DNA of 64,000 bases from Dyadobacter sediminis (GCF_005860765.1 NZ_VCEI01000029.1:400528-464527), one strand, 5' to 3'. Shown: positions 53,912-62,992, counted from the first letter of the stretch. A program made the numbers and translations. The notes: generated by a model from the sequence alone, not told the origin.

Positions 53912-55867
53912 TTAATTAGCACCTATTGCGGTCATGACAGTATTATTTGTTTCATCCGTGTCACCACCGGAGTTTGGACTTATTGACGCTACAATTTTAC
54001 GAGTTGTTCCACTTGGCACACCAGCATTGCGTATTATGTTAAACCCAATTACGGAATGGCCTGCCGGGTTCATTTTATAACCAGGCTTGGATCTTACGAT
54101 AATATAATCATTATCCGATGAAAGCAGCCAATCTCCATTTTCATTTGCCGTTCCTCCAAAGACATTGGAAACGGAATTAACCCCCGGAGTAGTTATTTTA
54201 AATCCGTCGATCTTTGCTACTTTAAACTCAATTGGCGTAGATGTAGGATTGCTCTGTGAATTCCATACGTGTACAACAAAGTCCCTCGAAGAACTTTCAT
54301 CAAAATTAACTTCATTGATATCGACAGTAAGCGTCAAATCAGATGGGCATGGAACTAGGGCCGTTACCTTGGCGGTAGAATTGTCCGTATTATAACAGTT
54401 ATGCTGATTGTCCCAGAAGAAGGCATAATATGTTCCCGGCGGAGCAGCGGCAACTGTAATTGCATCCATAGCTTGTCCGGTATGATTTGGATTGTCAAAC
54501 CAAACCAGCTGCGTACCGGCAATAGGAGATCCCGAAAACGCTTTATTAAGATCCACGGTAATAGTTGGGCAAACGCTTGTCAGTTCTTTGGCACTAAAAA
54601 CCTGCTGGTTACCAGCATAACAATTCTTAACTTCCACCTTGGCGGTTGAGTTGTCTGTGTTATAACATACTCCTTGCGTGTAGTCCACATAGAAAGCATA
54701 ATATGTTCCCTTGGGAGCGAATGCAGAAGAAGGAAAATCGTTAATTGGATCACCTGAATGCGTAGGATTATCAAACCACACTACAGAAACCCAAGGTTTA
54801 TCCAGAGGAAAAGGGGTTACTGGATCGACATCCAAGGCAGTATTAAGATCAGCCGTTGTTGATGGAGAAATAGGAAATACTGTTGTCTTTTGCGCATCCA
54901 GTGATACTTGGGAACTTCCGGCATCACACACCTGTGTAACGCAGTCTTCCAGTTTCACTTGTATCCATAAAGGATTACTGTAACAATCGTTGGCGGCATC
55001 ATAATAATAAGCATAATAAGAATGCAGTCCCGGAGAACTAGGAGCAGCTGTACCATTGGGAAGAGAATTACCTTCGTGCTTGTCATTGTCGAAGAAAACG
55101 AGAGTAGTGCCGGGCGGATTGGGACTGTTTTCTACGGCTTTATAAAGGTTTATTGTTTTAGTAGGGCAAGAATTGGATAGAGTTCCTATACCAGATTCAC
55201 CTTTGGGCTTGGTGGTAGCCAAGCACGAAAGATCAACAAGAGCATTGGCTCCGACATCAATATTAACTGCTCCGCGTAGTGGACTTTGATACTTTTTTCC
55301 TGCCTCAACAGTAAATTTATGACTGGTAGACTGTGCAGTAAAAACATATTCCTGCTTTAACCAAATACCTCTGTTATTTACATTTGGCTGATCAAAATTA
55401 ACTGTTTCTAATGGCAATACATCCAGTCTGTAAGAAACGGATCCGGCAAAATCACTTAATTGATTCTTGCTGGGATCAGTAGGATCAAATATTTTTTCAT
55501 ACTTCATAGTCATCACGTAAAACGTGAACTTATACTGATGGCCCGGCACCAAATCTGAAAAAGTGGTATAAGCGCCACTTGATAAGGTATTTTCCGGAAA
55601 AGTATGAAGTGTCAGAAATGTATTGTTGGGAGACTGATTGCCAGATGACGGAACCGGAAGCCAGAACTGCCATTCCAGGTTTTTGTGTCCTCCTACATTC
55701 GAGTAGGTTGAGACAGCCGGCAGTGGATCGTCCAAAAACGTTGGAATCCAGCCCGAAGGCGTACAATTCAAGCAAGCTGCCGATCCAAATGTTTCTGAAA
55801 ACACCTGGGCAACCGAGATTTGGGATGTAACCAAAAAAAGGATTATATGGAAAATTATTTTTTTCAT
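53912..55867 (-). CDS. Secreted Cys-repeat protein, paralogue B
   Basis: This 651-residue protein has a signal peptide (about 1-20, ISVAQ), an N-terminal beta domain beginning near SAACLNCTPSGW, and three repeats of about 80-100 residues. Each repeat follows the pattern CP-DLNKA, VWFDNPxHSG, GTYYAFY-D and CYNTDNSTAKV with paired Cys. The C-terminal domain runs from LTLTVDINEVNFDES to the end and has no T9SS sorting signal. It is the third gene of a minus-strand trio and is paralogous to the first (56973-58883). The fold suggests an adhesin or surface-binding protein. Partner-dependent surface attachment is inference. Confidence 0.85.
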   Translation of the reverse strand: MKKIIFHIILFLVTSQISVAQVFSETFGSAACLNCTPSGWIPTFLDDPLPAVSTYSNVGGHKNLEWQFWLPVPSSGNQSPNNTFLTLHTFPENTLSSGAYTTFSDLVPGHQYKFTFYVMTMKYEKIFDPTDPSKNQLSDFAGSVSYRLDVLPLETVNFDQPNVNNRGIWLKQEYVFTAQSTSHKFTVEAGKKYQSPLRGAVNIDVGANALVDLSCLATTKPKGESGIGTLSNSCPTKTINLYKAVENSPNPPGTTLVFFDNDKHEGNSLPNGTAAPSSPGLHSYYAYYYDAANDCYSNPLWIQVKLEDCVTQVCDAGSSQVSLDAQKTTVFPISPSTTADLNTALDVDPVTPFPLDKPWVSVVWFDNPTHSGDPINDFPSSAFAPKGTYYAFYVDYTQGVCYNTDNSTAKVEVKNCYAGNQQVFSAKELTSVCPTITVDLNKAFSGSPIAGTQLVWFDNPNHTGQAMDAITVAAAPPGTYYAFFWDNQHNCYNTDNSTAKVTALVPCPSDLTLTVDINEVNFDESSSRDFVVHVWNSQSNPTSTPIEFKVAKIDGFKITTPGVNSVSNVFGGTANENGDWLLSSDNDYIIVRSKPGYKMNPAGHSVIGFNIIRNAGVPSGTTRKIVASISPNSGGDTDETNNTVMTAIGAN

Positions 55868-55923
55868 AGTTTGATATAAATTCGTATTAACCGAGATTAA
55901 GAAATTACTACTTGCTAACGCCG

Positions 55924-56976
55924 CTATCTTGCCACCATAACCTTATGAGTAGTACTCAGCCCATTTTTTTCCATGATACGAAGTAAATACACTCCGACAG
56001 GCCATTGCTTTACATTTACCACTCGCTCAGGATGAGACTTGGCACTGTAAACTACTTTTCCATCCGAGCTCATTGCAGTAATGTCTGTGATTACTTCCCA
56101 CTTTGACGACTCAAGAATAATAGCTTCGGAAACAGGATTGGGATATACTGAAACAAGGCCGGCAGATTTGAACTTTAAAGCTCGAACTTTACTATACGTA
56201 CTAGTTCCATCTTTATCAATCATGTGCAAGCGGTAGAGATTTTCTCCTTCGTAAGGCTCCTTATCAATTGCAGAATATGTTGCCAGAACCTTGCTTTCAC
56301 CTTTGGCCATGATCGTTTCAAACGTTTTCCAGTTCTTGCCGTCAATACTTTTCTGAACATCAAACCGATCACTGTTGAATTCATCACTTGTTTCCCAACG
56401 TAACAAGGCAGTTTGTTCTTCCTTTTGTACATTAAACTGTACAAGAGTGACTGGCTGCGGATCTTCATTAATGGTCTGGATATTAGTAACACTGTTATCA
56501 TTTCCGCTATGGTTTCCTTTTGTTTGCGGACCGTTATGAAAGCCCAGCGTAGAAGTGATTGTAGAAAGCGGTGCCTTTGTTATAGCTTTCACAATTACAT
56601 GAAAAACAACATTGTCTCCTGGCTTCAATGCTTCGTCATATCGAAGGATGACCGTACTTGGTGTTTTGAAGAGCGTTCCGAATGAAGTCAGCGGTGAATT
56701 GTCGTCTTTCACCACATCAACAATTTCTATGTTAGGCGAAACTGTGATTTCTGATCTCAGACGTCCTGCTGGTGCGGTAGGGCCTCCAAGCGATTCATTA
56801 AGCAGCTCTATTTTTACATACCCGGTTTGTCCTAAAATAAGCTTGTCAGGCTGGCCCAGAATATTGAGACTGACATCTTGCGCAAACGCATGTTTTCCGA
56901 CGACCAACAATGCAGTTATGAAGATAATTTTTAAATAATTTTTCATCTTGAAATAATCTTGAATGTGAATTATCAT
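55924..56976 (-). CDS. T9SS type A sorted secreted protein in the Cys-repeat trio
   Basis: This 350-residue protein has a signal peptide (the ATG at about residue 11 is an alternative start), a cohesin-like or DUF11-like N-terminal domain (LNILGQPDKLILGQTGYVKIE), a fibronectin-like domain (LLRWETSDEFNSDRFDVQKS) and a C-terminal type A sorting domain (VYPNPVSEAI to GVYLLRIMEKNG). The sorting domain directs export by the type IX system and attachment to the cell surface. The start overlaps the upstream gene stop by four bases. It is the only member of the trio with this domain, so it may be the surface anchor for the two paralogues. Confidence 0.9.
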   Translation of the reverse strand: MIIHIQDYFKMKNYLKIIFITALLVVGKHAFAQDVSLNILGQPDKLILGQTGYVKIELLNESLGGPTAPAGRLRSEITVSPNIEIVDVVKDDNSPLTSFGTLFKTPSTVILRYDEALKPGDNVVFHVIVKAITKAPLSTITSTLGFHNGPQTKGNHSGNDNSVTNIQTINEDPQPVTLVQFNVQKEEQTALLRWETSDEFNSDRFDVQKSIDGKNWKTFETIMAKGESKVLATYSAIDKEPYEGENLYRLHMIDKDGTSTYSKVRALKFKSAGLVSVYPNPVSEAIILESSKWEVITDITAMSSDGKVVYSAKSHPERVVNVKQWPVGVYLLRIMEKNGLSTTHKVMVAR

Positions 56977-58883
56977 TTGGTAGTGATCAGGTTAGTAACT
57001 GTATTGTTATTCTTGGGATTTACATCACCACCTGCATTTCCTGTAACGATCGTAGGTGTAATATTTTGAATAGTATTAAACGGAACACCGTTTTTACGCT
57101 TAAGATGAAAACCGATGATTGCCTCACCTTTTCCTGCAATGATGACTCCAGGCTTACTTGTAATAGTAATCAGCTTGCTGTTTTCAGAAAACTGCCAGTT
57201 GGAATTCTGATTCTGAATACCTCCTGAAACGTTGGAATTACTATTGAAAAATTGGTAAGTTACCTCAAACCCACTTGGCTTGGTCAGGCTGAATCCTATT
57301 TCATCAAACGTATTGCTTCCGTTAAGTTCTTTTATTCTGACAATGAAGTCCCGTTCAGCTGTTTCGGTAAAATCAACGTCATCTATATCCAGCACCGGCG
57401 TCAAGTCTACGCAAGGCATAACAACGGCAACGACTTGCGCAGTTGAGTTATCGGTGTTATAGCATTTTATAATAGGGTCGTAGTAAAATGCATAATAAAC
57501 GCCTGCTCCTACTACTGTCGGATCAATAACTGGAGATCCGGAGTGATTAGGATTATTAAACCAAACTAGCTCGGTGCCATTCGGAGCCGTAGCCAAAGAC
57601 GCTTTATTTAGATTTACTGTCAGCTTTGGACACTCATTAACTAAACTGGCATTTGATATGGTCACTGTAGTGCCTTCTGCAGCACAAGGGCAGTTCACCT
57701 CTACCGTTACCATAATTTTAGATTCAGCAGTATTATAGCAATCGGAAAGCGGGTCATAATAAAACACATAGTATGTTCCCGGCTTAACAGCTGTAATATC
57801 TTCTATCCACTGACCAGAATGATATGGATTATCAAACCACCTTACAATAACACCCAAAGGTTTTTTATCTATTGTGGCCTTATTTAAATTCCCTAGGGAG
57901 TCAGGGCAACTTGCAAAGACCTTTTCTGTACCTAGCCAAACCTGATCTGTACCTGCTAAACATTTAATTGGGTTACAAAGCGGAGCAGCTTCTACAACTA
58001 CCTCTGCAACAGAATTATTTGTATTAAAACAGTTTAAACCAGCATCCCAGTAAAAGGCATAATATTTTATTCCGACTTGGCCTCCCGATGCATTATGAGG
58101 ATCAGCAACTTCTTTGCCAGGAGTGTGTTGTGGATCTCTATACCAGACAACGCTGGTTCCCGGAGGAGCTTGTCCGGTAACGAATGTAGTAATATCAGCT
58201 GTATTCGTCGGACAAGTGGCTTTAACAGAATTCCCCTGCAACGTCACCTGATTTAAACCGGCTTTACAGAGATCCGTTATAGCATTCTGGGTAACATCAA
58301 TATTGATTGGACCAGCTTTGAGCGATGATGTTAACGGCACTACAAAAGAAATCTTGGCATCCGTATCAGTGGCTGTCCACGTAACAGAGAATGTGGTCCA
58401 ATCATCGGAAGGTACCAAAACATGTTTTGTAACCAGTCCATCGTCTACTTTAATCAGGATATCAGCTCCATAAGTGCCAAAGGTCGGCGGAGAACCAGCA
58501 AAATTTCCAATCCGAGCCGTCATAATTTCAGACGATAGCGTATATACGTGCCCAGCAGTTAGCCCGGTTACCATTGTAGAAACTTCGTGAGGTTGATTTG
58601 TAGGCTGATTGGCCTGCGCAACAATTGTCAAAAAGGTACTTGCTCCGGACGGCGGCGGCAAAACAGAACCCGGATTATTGGTTCCCGGTTCCAGCCATTT
58701 GATACTACTAAAACCACCTAAATTGGTTAAAGTGGATACATGAGAAATTACTCCGGTCGATGTCCATGATGGTGGCGTACAGCTTAAACATGGATCACCT
58801 CCACCAGTAGGCGCTATACTTTGCGCCATTGATTGGCCACAACCATAAAGTAGCAGTAAAAAGAACCTAAAGATTTTCTTCAT
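56973..58883 (-). CDS. Secreted Cys-repeat protein, paralogue A
   Basis: This 636-residue protein has a signal peptide (about 1-20, QSMAQS), an N-terminal beta domain starting GDPCLSCTPPSW that parallels CLNCTPSGW in paralogue B, and three repeats with CP-LNKA, VWFNNPNHSG, YYAFYYD and CYNTDNSTAQV. The C-terminal DLTPVLDIDDVDFTETAERD domain is shared with paralogue B, and no T9SS sorting domain is present. It is the first gene of the trio. The 820 bases upstream contain no consensus promoter that I can see. Confidence 0.85.
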   Translation of the reverse strand: MKKIFRFFLLLLYGCGQSMAQSIAPTGGGDPCLSCTPPSWTSTGVISHVSTLTNLGGFSSIKWLEPGTNNPGSVLPPPSGASTFLTIVAQANQPTNQPHEVSTMVTGLTAGHVYTLSSEIMTARIGNFAGSPPTFGTYGADILIKVDDGLVTKHVLVPSDDWTTFSVTWTATDTDAKISFVVPLTSSLKAGPINIDVTQNAITDLCKAGLNQVTLQGNSVKATCPTNTADITTFVTGQAPPGTSVVWYRDPQHTPGKEVADPHNASGGQVGIKYYAFYWDAGLNCFNTNNSVAEVVVEAAPLCNPIKCLAGTDQVWLGTEKVFASCPDSLGNLNKATIDKKPLGVIVRWFDNPYHSGQWIEDITAVKPGTYYVFYYDPLSDCYNTAESKIMVTVEVNCPCAAEGTTVTISNASLVNECPKLTVNLNKASLATAPNGTELVWFNNPNHSGSPVIDPTVVGAGVYYAFYYDPIIKCYNTDNSTAQVVAVVMPCVDLTPVLDIDDVDFTETAERDFIVRIKELNGSNTFDEIGFSLTKPSGFEVTYQFFNSNSNVSGGIQNQNSNWQFSENSKLITITSKPGVIIAGKGEAIIGFHLKRKNGVPFNTIQNITPTIVTGNAGGDVNPKNNNTVTNLITTK

Positions 58884-59432
58884 AATTTTTATGTTATGTG
58901 ATAAAAATGAAATTTGACCAGTAAGATTCTACTTTACTTACATTCACACATTTTAATGTTAGCATGTGGCAGAGACTAGTTACCAAACGGGTATTTAGAT
59001 GCACTTCTATACCTTTAAAAGATTATCTCCTACATTGCTTATTAATTTTTCGAACAAGAGAAATTATTGACTGCCCATGCATGTGCAGCATTTGAAAATA
59101 GCCCTCATTATAGAATATTGTTTTTACGACTGGATGCTTTCGTAACAATAATGAAGTTAGTAGCAGGCTACTTACTTCTAATACTAGTGAAGATGCATCT
59201 TATCAGAGCCTGATGATACCAGAACAAGGCTTACAAAATTGGGTGCTTGCTGTTTAAGCTTTACCCTTGCTCCCGATCCGGCGCTTCCAGCTGTAAAATA
59301 AAACGCTTGGTAATCGAAATTTATGGCAGATTTGCAACACACTCTTACATTTAACTTTCCACAAAATCTGCGGTATCGGCAGTCTGAATCTTTTGATCTA
59401 TTGAAGATTGTCGGCGTTTCTCATTTGAAATC

Positions 59433-59476
59433 AATTAACCTTACTAAATCTTTATTAAGATTCAGTAAGGTTAATT
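59433..59476. repeat. Long perfect-like hairpin near the direct repeat
   Basis: A 20-base arm starting AATTAACCTTACT (59433-59452) pairs with 59457-59476 around a four-base loop, with one mismatch. There is no T run on the plus side. It lies 28 bases before the right direct repeat and may be an end of a mobile element or a two-way terminator. Confidence 0.6.
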
Positions 59477-59504
59477 ATGAGGTAAAGTAAAAACAAGTTA
59501 CTGT

Positions 59505-59534
59505 GCTCGCAGGAAAGGCGTTTTTGATTTTTGT
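59505..59534 (+). repeat. 30-bp direct repeat, right copy
   Basis: This segment matches 53528-53557 at 28 of 30 positions (T/C and C/A changes). It contains only the right arm of the tRNA terminator, without a partner arm nearby, as expected if it was separated from the tRNA by insertion or duplication. Confidence 0.7.
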
Positions 59535-59705
59535 ATGGTCATTAAAAGCTTTTTTCTCTGGAAAGAAGCATCTCGGCTACTTTGAAAGAGCTTGGAAAAA
59601 TAAAATCTAAGTGCAAGATTTTGACAATTAGAAAAAAGACTTCAAAATCAAAAATCAAATTCATGCTATATGCATTATTCATTTAACTCAATATCTCCGG
59701 CATTT

Positions 59706-60935
59706 TTATTTTTTGCTTGCCAGATATTGCTGTGCTGCTGCTGGTTCGTCCAGCCATGGAAACAGGCTTGGCGGATGGTTAAAACCGTTAACGAAATCAG
59801 AAGCTATTTCACCATTTTGTGAAGCTGCTCCTAAAATTTCAATTACATGCGGTGCTGGTGGTGAAAGAAATATATCGCAAAACCGGTTAACATGCTTTGA
59901 GTACTCCCAGAAATCCTCAAATGTTTTGTTCATCCAATCCACGTCAAAGGGCTTATCTCCATGTGCAATAATTGCTTTGGCATAAGCATTGGCCATTTTG
60001 GTAGCATTGTTGCCACCCTGCCCAACAATTGGATCGTTAAGGATAACTGCGTCGCCAATTCCAAAAACGGCTGCATTTGAATTCAACTGTACAACTGGTT
60101 TTCGGACAACAGGAGTAAATGATCCGTTAAGAAAAGCATCGTCCCGTATGATTTCAGCATTTTCAAAAGCGTCATACCTCCATGGCAGCAAATCCTGAAT
60201 CATTTCTTTGACTTTTTCCAAATGCACTGCTCCTGATTTTACATCGTCAAAAATGTCCATCGGACCGCCTGGAACACTTTCGATCAGCATAAATGCACAT
60301 TGAATGTGGTCTTTCTGATAAAATGGTGCGGTGATAATCTCACCAGCACCCATTACAGCATCCAGTGTAATGGTTGTGAATTTGGTTTTGTCCGGGTTTT
60401 TAAAATTATTGATGTGCAATTGTAGCAATTTGCGCGCAGGTGTTTCCCTGCTCGATTTGGCTTCATCACGTGTAAACAATTTTGCAAGTGGACCCTTTCC
60501 GCAGGAAATAACAACAAGGTCAAACTGCAATGTATATTCTAAAAGATCCGATGACGCTGTATTGCTGACAATGAATTTTCCGCCATTTTCCTGAAACAAC
60601 TTAATCCACTGATAAAATTTCATTCGCTGATCAATTGATACGCCGGGCTTACTTGTGCTGGAATTGATACTGAACGCATAATTTCCATCCGGCATACCAA
60701 AATTGATATTAAAACCCGTTGAATAATACGCAGTATCATGCCAAAGATCCAAGCCAAGTTCTTTTTCAAGCTGCAACGTATCGCTGAACAAATAAGTAGC
60801 GCCCGTCGGCGGCCCGTTAAATATATCTTCTGCAGAATGTTCAGAAATAATGGTAACATCATATCCGCTTTTTAGCAGCCGAATCGCCAGATGCAGACCT
60901 GACTGTCCGGCTCCTACAATCGCTATTTTTCTCAT
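59706..60935 (-). CDS. Styrene/indole monooxygenase-like FAD protein (StyA type)
   Basis: This 409-residue flavoprotein has an N-terminal Rossmann motif GAGQSGLHLAIRLL, the StyA-like segment FNGPPTGATYLFSDTLQLEK, and a second FAD motif GIGDAVILNDPIVGQGGNN. StyA-type enzymes epoxidise aryl alkenes or oxidise indole using reduced FAD from a separate reductase (StyB). No reductase gene is adjacent, so it either uses a distant one or has another role. The gene stands alone between two gene-poor stretches. Confidence 0.85.
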   Translation of the reverse strand: MRKIAIVGAGQSGLHLAIRLLKSGYDVTIISEHSAEDIFNGPPTGATYLFSDTLQLEKELGLDLWHDTAYYSTGFNINFGMPDGNYAFSINSSTSKPGVSIDQRMKFYQWIKLFQENGGKFIVSNTASSDLLEYTLQFDLVVISCGKGPLAKLFTRDEAKSSRETPARKLLQLHINNFKNPDKTKFTTITLDAVMGAGEIITAPFYQKDHIQCAFMLIESVPGGPMDIFDDVKSGAVHLEKVKEMIQDLLPWRYDAFENAEIIRDDAFLNGSFTPVVRKPVVQLNSNAAVFGIGDAVILNDPIVGQGGNNATKMANAYAKAIIAHGDKPFDVDWMNKTFEDFWEYSKHVNRFCDIFLSPPAPHVIEILGAASQNGEIASDFVNGFNHPPSLFPWLDEPAAAQQYLASKK

Positions 60936-61322
60936 TTGTCTATAAAGTTTTAATTTCTTGCAGATTCGGGCTGCAAAGCTCGTGCACTTTCCTGCGAGCA
61001 GTTGCTCATCGCAGGAACCCGGAAAAGCCTGCTATTTCAATGAAACAATTAACCAATCAGTAAGATTTACCATTAAAGAATCAGGTTTCAACGCACCAAA
61101 TAATTTTAATTGCTAAATCACGATTAATTTCCAGACACATGCATTATGCTTTTATCCTTTGCACACATTGAGTTAACAAACGGTAACATTCCTCTAATTA
61201 TAACCATTATCAAGTACTGATGACAAGAATCTGATTTCAGTTATTATATATGGCCGGTCTGAATCAGAAATTGTAAAATGCCGGTTTTGCTGGCTGATTT
61301 TATAAGATTTTAACTGCTGCAT
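60936..61322. other. Upstream region of the flavoprotein gene
   Basis: This non-coding stretch contains one hairpin (60989-61017, below) about 55-80 bases upstream of the flavoprotein start. No ORF, RNA gene or consensus promoter was recognised in the remainder. Confidence 0.5.
60989..61017. repeat. Hairpin upstream of the flavoprotein gene
   Basis: TTCCTGCGA (60989-60997) pairs with TCGCAGGAA (61009-61017). On the minus strand it would lie in the 5' leader of the flavoprotein mRNA. Its arm contains the same CTCGCAGGAA string seen in the right 30-bp repeat, which may be chance. Confidence 0.5.
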
Positions 61323-61336
61323 AAACATTTCTCAAC

Positions 61337-61378
61337 CCTCATAAAAAACAAAACCTCCCAAGCAAGTTGCTTGGAAGG
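61337..61378 (-). terminator. Terminator in the truncated repeat copy
   Basis: CCTCCCAAGC (61354-61363) and GCTTGGAAGG (61369-61378) form the stem, with a T-rich tract on the minus strand. It is the copy of the terminator at 62689-62730 and would also end transcription of the methyltransferase gene. Confidence 0.8.
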
Positions 61379-61407
61379 CCTGTCTGATTAGTGGATCTTT
61401 GAATTAC

Positions 61408-61640
61408 TTAATCTACAACAAATACCTTGATTACTTCGGTCAATGATGCGGATTGTATTCTCAGCATATAAATACCTCCTGTCAGCGACAGATCTGAAAT
61501 ATTTACTTCTGCTTTCGATCCTGATCTGCTGTGTTCCGGCAAATTGATTTTATAAGTTCTGCCCAGCTGACTGATTATTTCCAGCGAAACATCTTTCGAA
61601 TGTTGCTTTGAGAACTTAACAGTAAAGTGCTTCTGAACCG
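61408..61640 (-). pseudogene. Fragment of a T9SS sorting domain
   Basis: The minus-strand frame encodes the last part of a type A sorting domain (FSKQHSKDVSLEIISQLGRT, then LPEHSRSGSKAEVNISDLSL to FVVD), matching the end of the T9SS protein at 62760-64000. Upstream of the repeat boundary the frame meets a stop after a few codons, and no start or signal peptide is present. It is a non-functional duplicated 3' end. Confidence 0.85.
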
Positions 61641-61784
61641 TCGAAAAAGGTATAATCTAAATACAGGTCCTTTTGCTAATTTCGAGAATCTTCCAGAAAT
61701 ACAAGTCGGAGCCACTTCAGGAATCTTTCCTTGTAGGAGAAGTATATAATACCCGTGAAACAAAGTCTTGTATATTTCTAAAAT

Positions 61785-62420
61785 CTAAATAAGTTTTTTA
61801 AACTCTAGACTGACAAACGATTTACCATTAGGTAAAAAACTTTCGCTTCTTTCGGTCTTAATATATCCAAGAGCCAAAATATTTTTTTCAAAAGTTCCTT
61901 CATCAACTAGGTTAAATATTCCAGCTACTTGTTTTATACTATTAATTCCGCTGTTGCTTACGGAAGTAACACCATTATTCTTCTGAAGAGTAACAATCAA
62001 AGAACCACTTTGATATAAGCAAGAATCTACTTGGTTCAATCCATTCTCCAATTCTATATATTCGAAAATTAAACCAGCTAATATCAAGTTCACTTTAAAA
62101 GGTAAGACTTCTCTACTGTTCAAATCGTGTTTGATTAGTATCAAGTTCTCAATCTGAGAAGAATACCTATTTTGGCATTCATTGAGATATACCTGACTTA
62201 TATCCACTCCGTACACATGGGTGGTTTGTGTTGTATGTACGTGCTCCAGCCCATTCCCGCCAGCAATCCCCAGTATAGCCAAAGAGACAGGCTTATATTT
62301 GATAAGAGCTGATTCCATCAATCGACTAAGCATTTCTGACTGACCAACTAAGGGATGAGCCATGTGAGCTTCGTAATCTTTCAATGGAATATTACTCCAA
62401 GGATTTTCATTGGAAAGCAT
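61785..62420 (-). CDS. Class I SAM-dependent methyltransferase
   Basis: This 211-residue protein has SAM motif I as LAILGIAGGNGLEHV and the acidic motif II as VYGVDISQVYLNECQ, followed by ILIKHDLNSREVLPF and LILAGLIFEYIE. The substrate is unknown. Its GC content is lower than that of neighbouring genes. It lies between the two copies of the 318-bp repeat, which suggests it was captured between T9SS gene fragments. No partner gene is adjacent. Confidence 0.85.
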   Translation of the reverse strand: MLSNENPWSNIPLKDYEAHMAHPLVGQSEMLSRLMESALIKYKPVSLAILGIAGGNGLEHVHTTQTTHVYGVDISQVYLNECQNRYSSQIENLILIKHDLNSREVLPFKVNLILAGLIFEYIELENGLNQVDSCLYQSGSLIVTLQKNNGVTSVSNSGINSIKQVAGIFNLVDEGTFEKNILALGYIKTERSESFLPNGKSFVSLEFKKLI

Positions 62421-62674
62421 ATTCTTTATTTTGTAAATGAGCTAAATCTTCTATTTTAAAAAGGAGACTGTGTTAACCAAAAGGATCGGCTTTTAATAAA
62501 TTTAACCATTTACTGTAATTAGTTACTGTGAACACTTAAACAACTTAGGTCACAAAACTGTGAAGAATTGCGTTTACAATAACTACAACATTTCCGTACA
62601 GGCGCTATGGATTATCAGACGGTAAAAACGCTGGTTTTTACTTATTGATTATACAGGATTTAAGCCGTTATGCC
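62421..62674. other. Non-coding gap upstream of the methyltransferase gene
   Basis: These 254 AT-rich bases before the intact repeat copy show no ORF, RNA gene or convincing promoter. The methyltransferase promoter should lie here. Confidence 0.45.
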
Positions 62675-62992
62675 AAACATTTCTCAACCCTCATAAAAAA
62701 CAAAACCTCCCAAGCAAGTTGCTTGGAAGGCCTGTCTGATTAGTGGATCTTTGAATTACTTAATCTACAACAAATACCTTGACTACTTCGGTCAATGATG
62801 CGGATTGTATTCTCAGCATATAAATACCTTCTGTCAGCGACAGATCTGAAATATTTACTTCTGCTTTCGACCCTGATCTGCTGTGTTCCGGCAAATTGAT
62901 TTTATAAGTTCTGCCCAGCTGACTGATTATTTCCAGCGAAACATCTTTCGAATGTTGTTTCGAGAACTCTACAGTAAAGTGCTTCTGAACCG
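62675..62992 (-). repeat. 318-bp direct repeat, copy within the intact T9SS gene
   Basis: This is the source-like copy: it covers the terminator and the C-terminal codons of the T9SS gene at 62760-64000. The duplicate is at 61323-61640 in the same orientation. Confidence 0.9.
62689..62730 (-). terminator. Intrinsic terminator of the T9SS adhesin-like gene
   Basis: CCTCCCAAGC (62706-62715) pairs with GCTTGGAAGG (62721-62730), allowing one wobble pair. On the minus strand the stem is followed by TTTTGTTTTTT. It lies 30 bases after the stop codon. Confidence 0.88.

Larger units (their letters stand above)
58884..59705. other. Gene-poor region between the secreted trio and the flavoprotein gene
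   Basis: These 822 bases contain no convincing gene. They hold a 20-bp-stem hairpin (59433-59476) and the right copy of the 30-bp direct repeat (59505-59534). A stop-to-stop frame at 59184-59420 on the minus strand lacks a start codon and is not called. The AT-rich, degenerate character fits a former insertion boundary. Confidence 0.6.
61323..61640 (-). repeat. 318-bp direct repeat, truncated copy
   Basis: This segment matches 62675-62992 with only a handful of substitutions, at a constant offset of 1352 bases. It spans a terminator and the last 75-80 codons of a T9SS sorting domain. Similarity stops abruptly at both ends, so it is a copied block and not a shared family domain. Confidence 0.9.

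Noticed and set aside
59184..59420. Stop-to-stop frame of about 79 codons on the minus strand
   Set aside because: It has no ATG and no usable GTG or TTG near its start, and I recognise no family. It is kept only as a note.
61575..61763. 62-codon minus-strand frame overlapping the sorting-domain fragment
   Set aside because: It is in a different frame from the T9SS remnant and crosses the repeat boundary; its residues have no family character.
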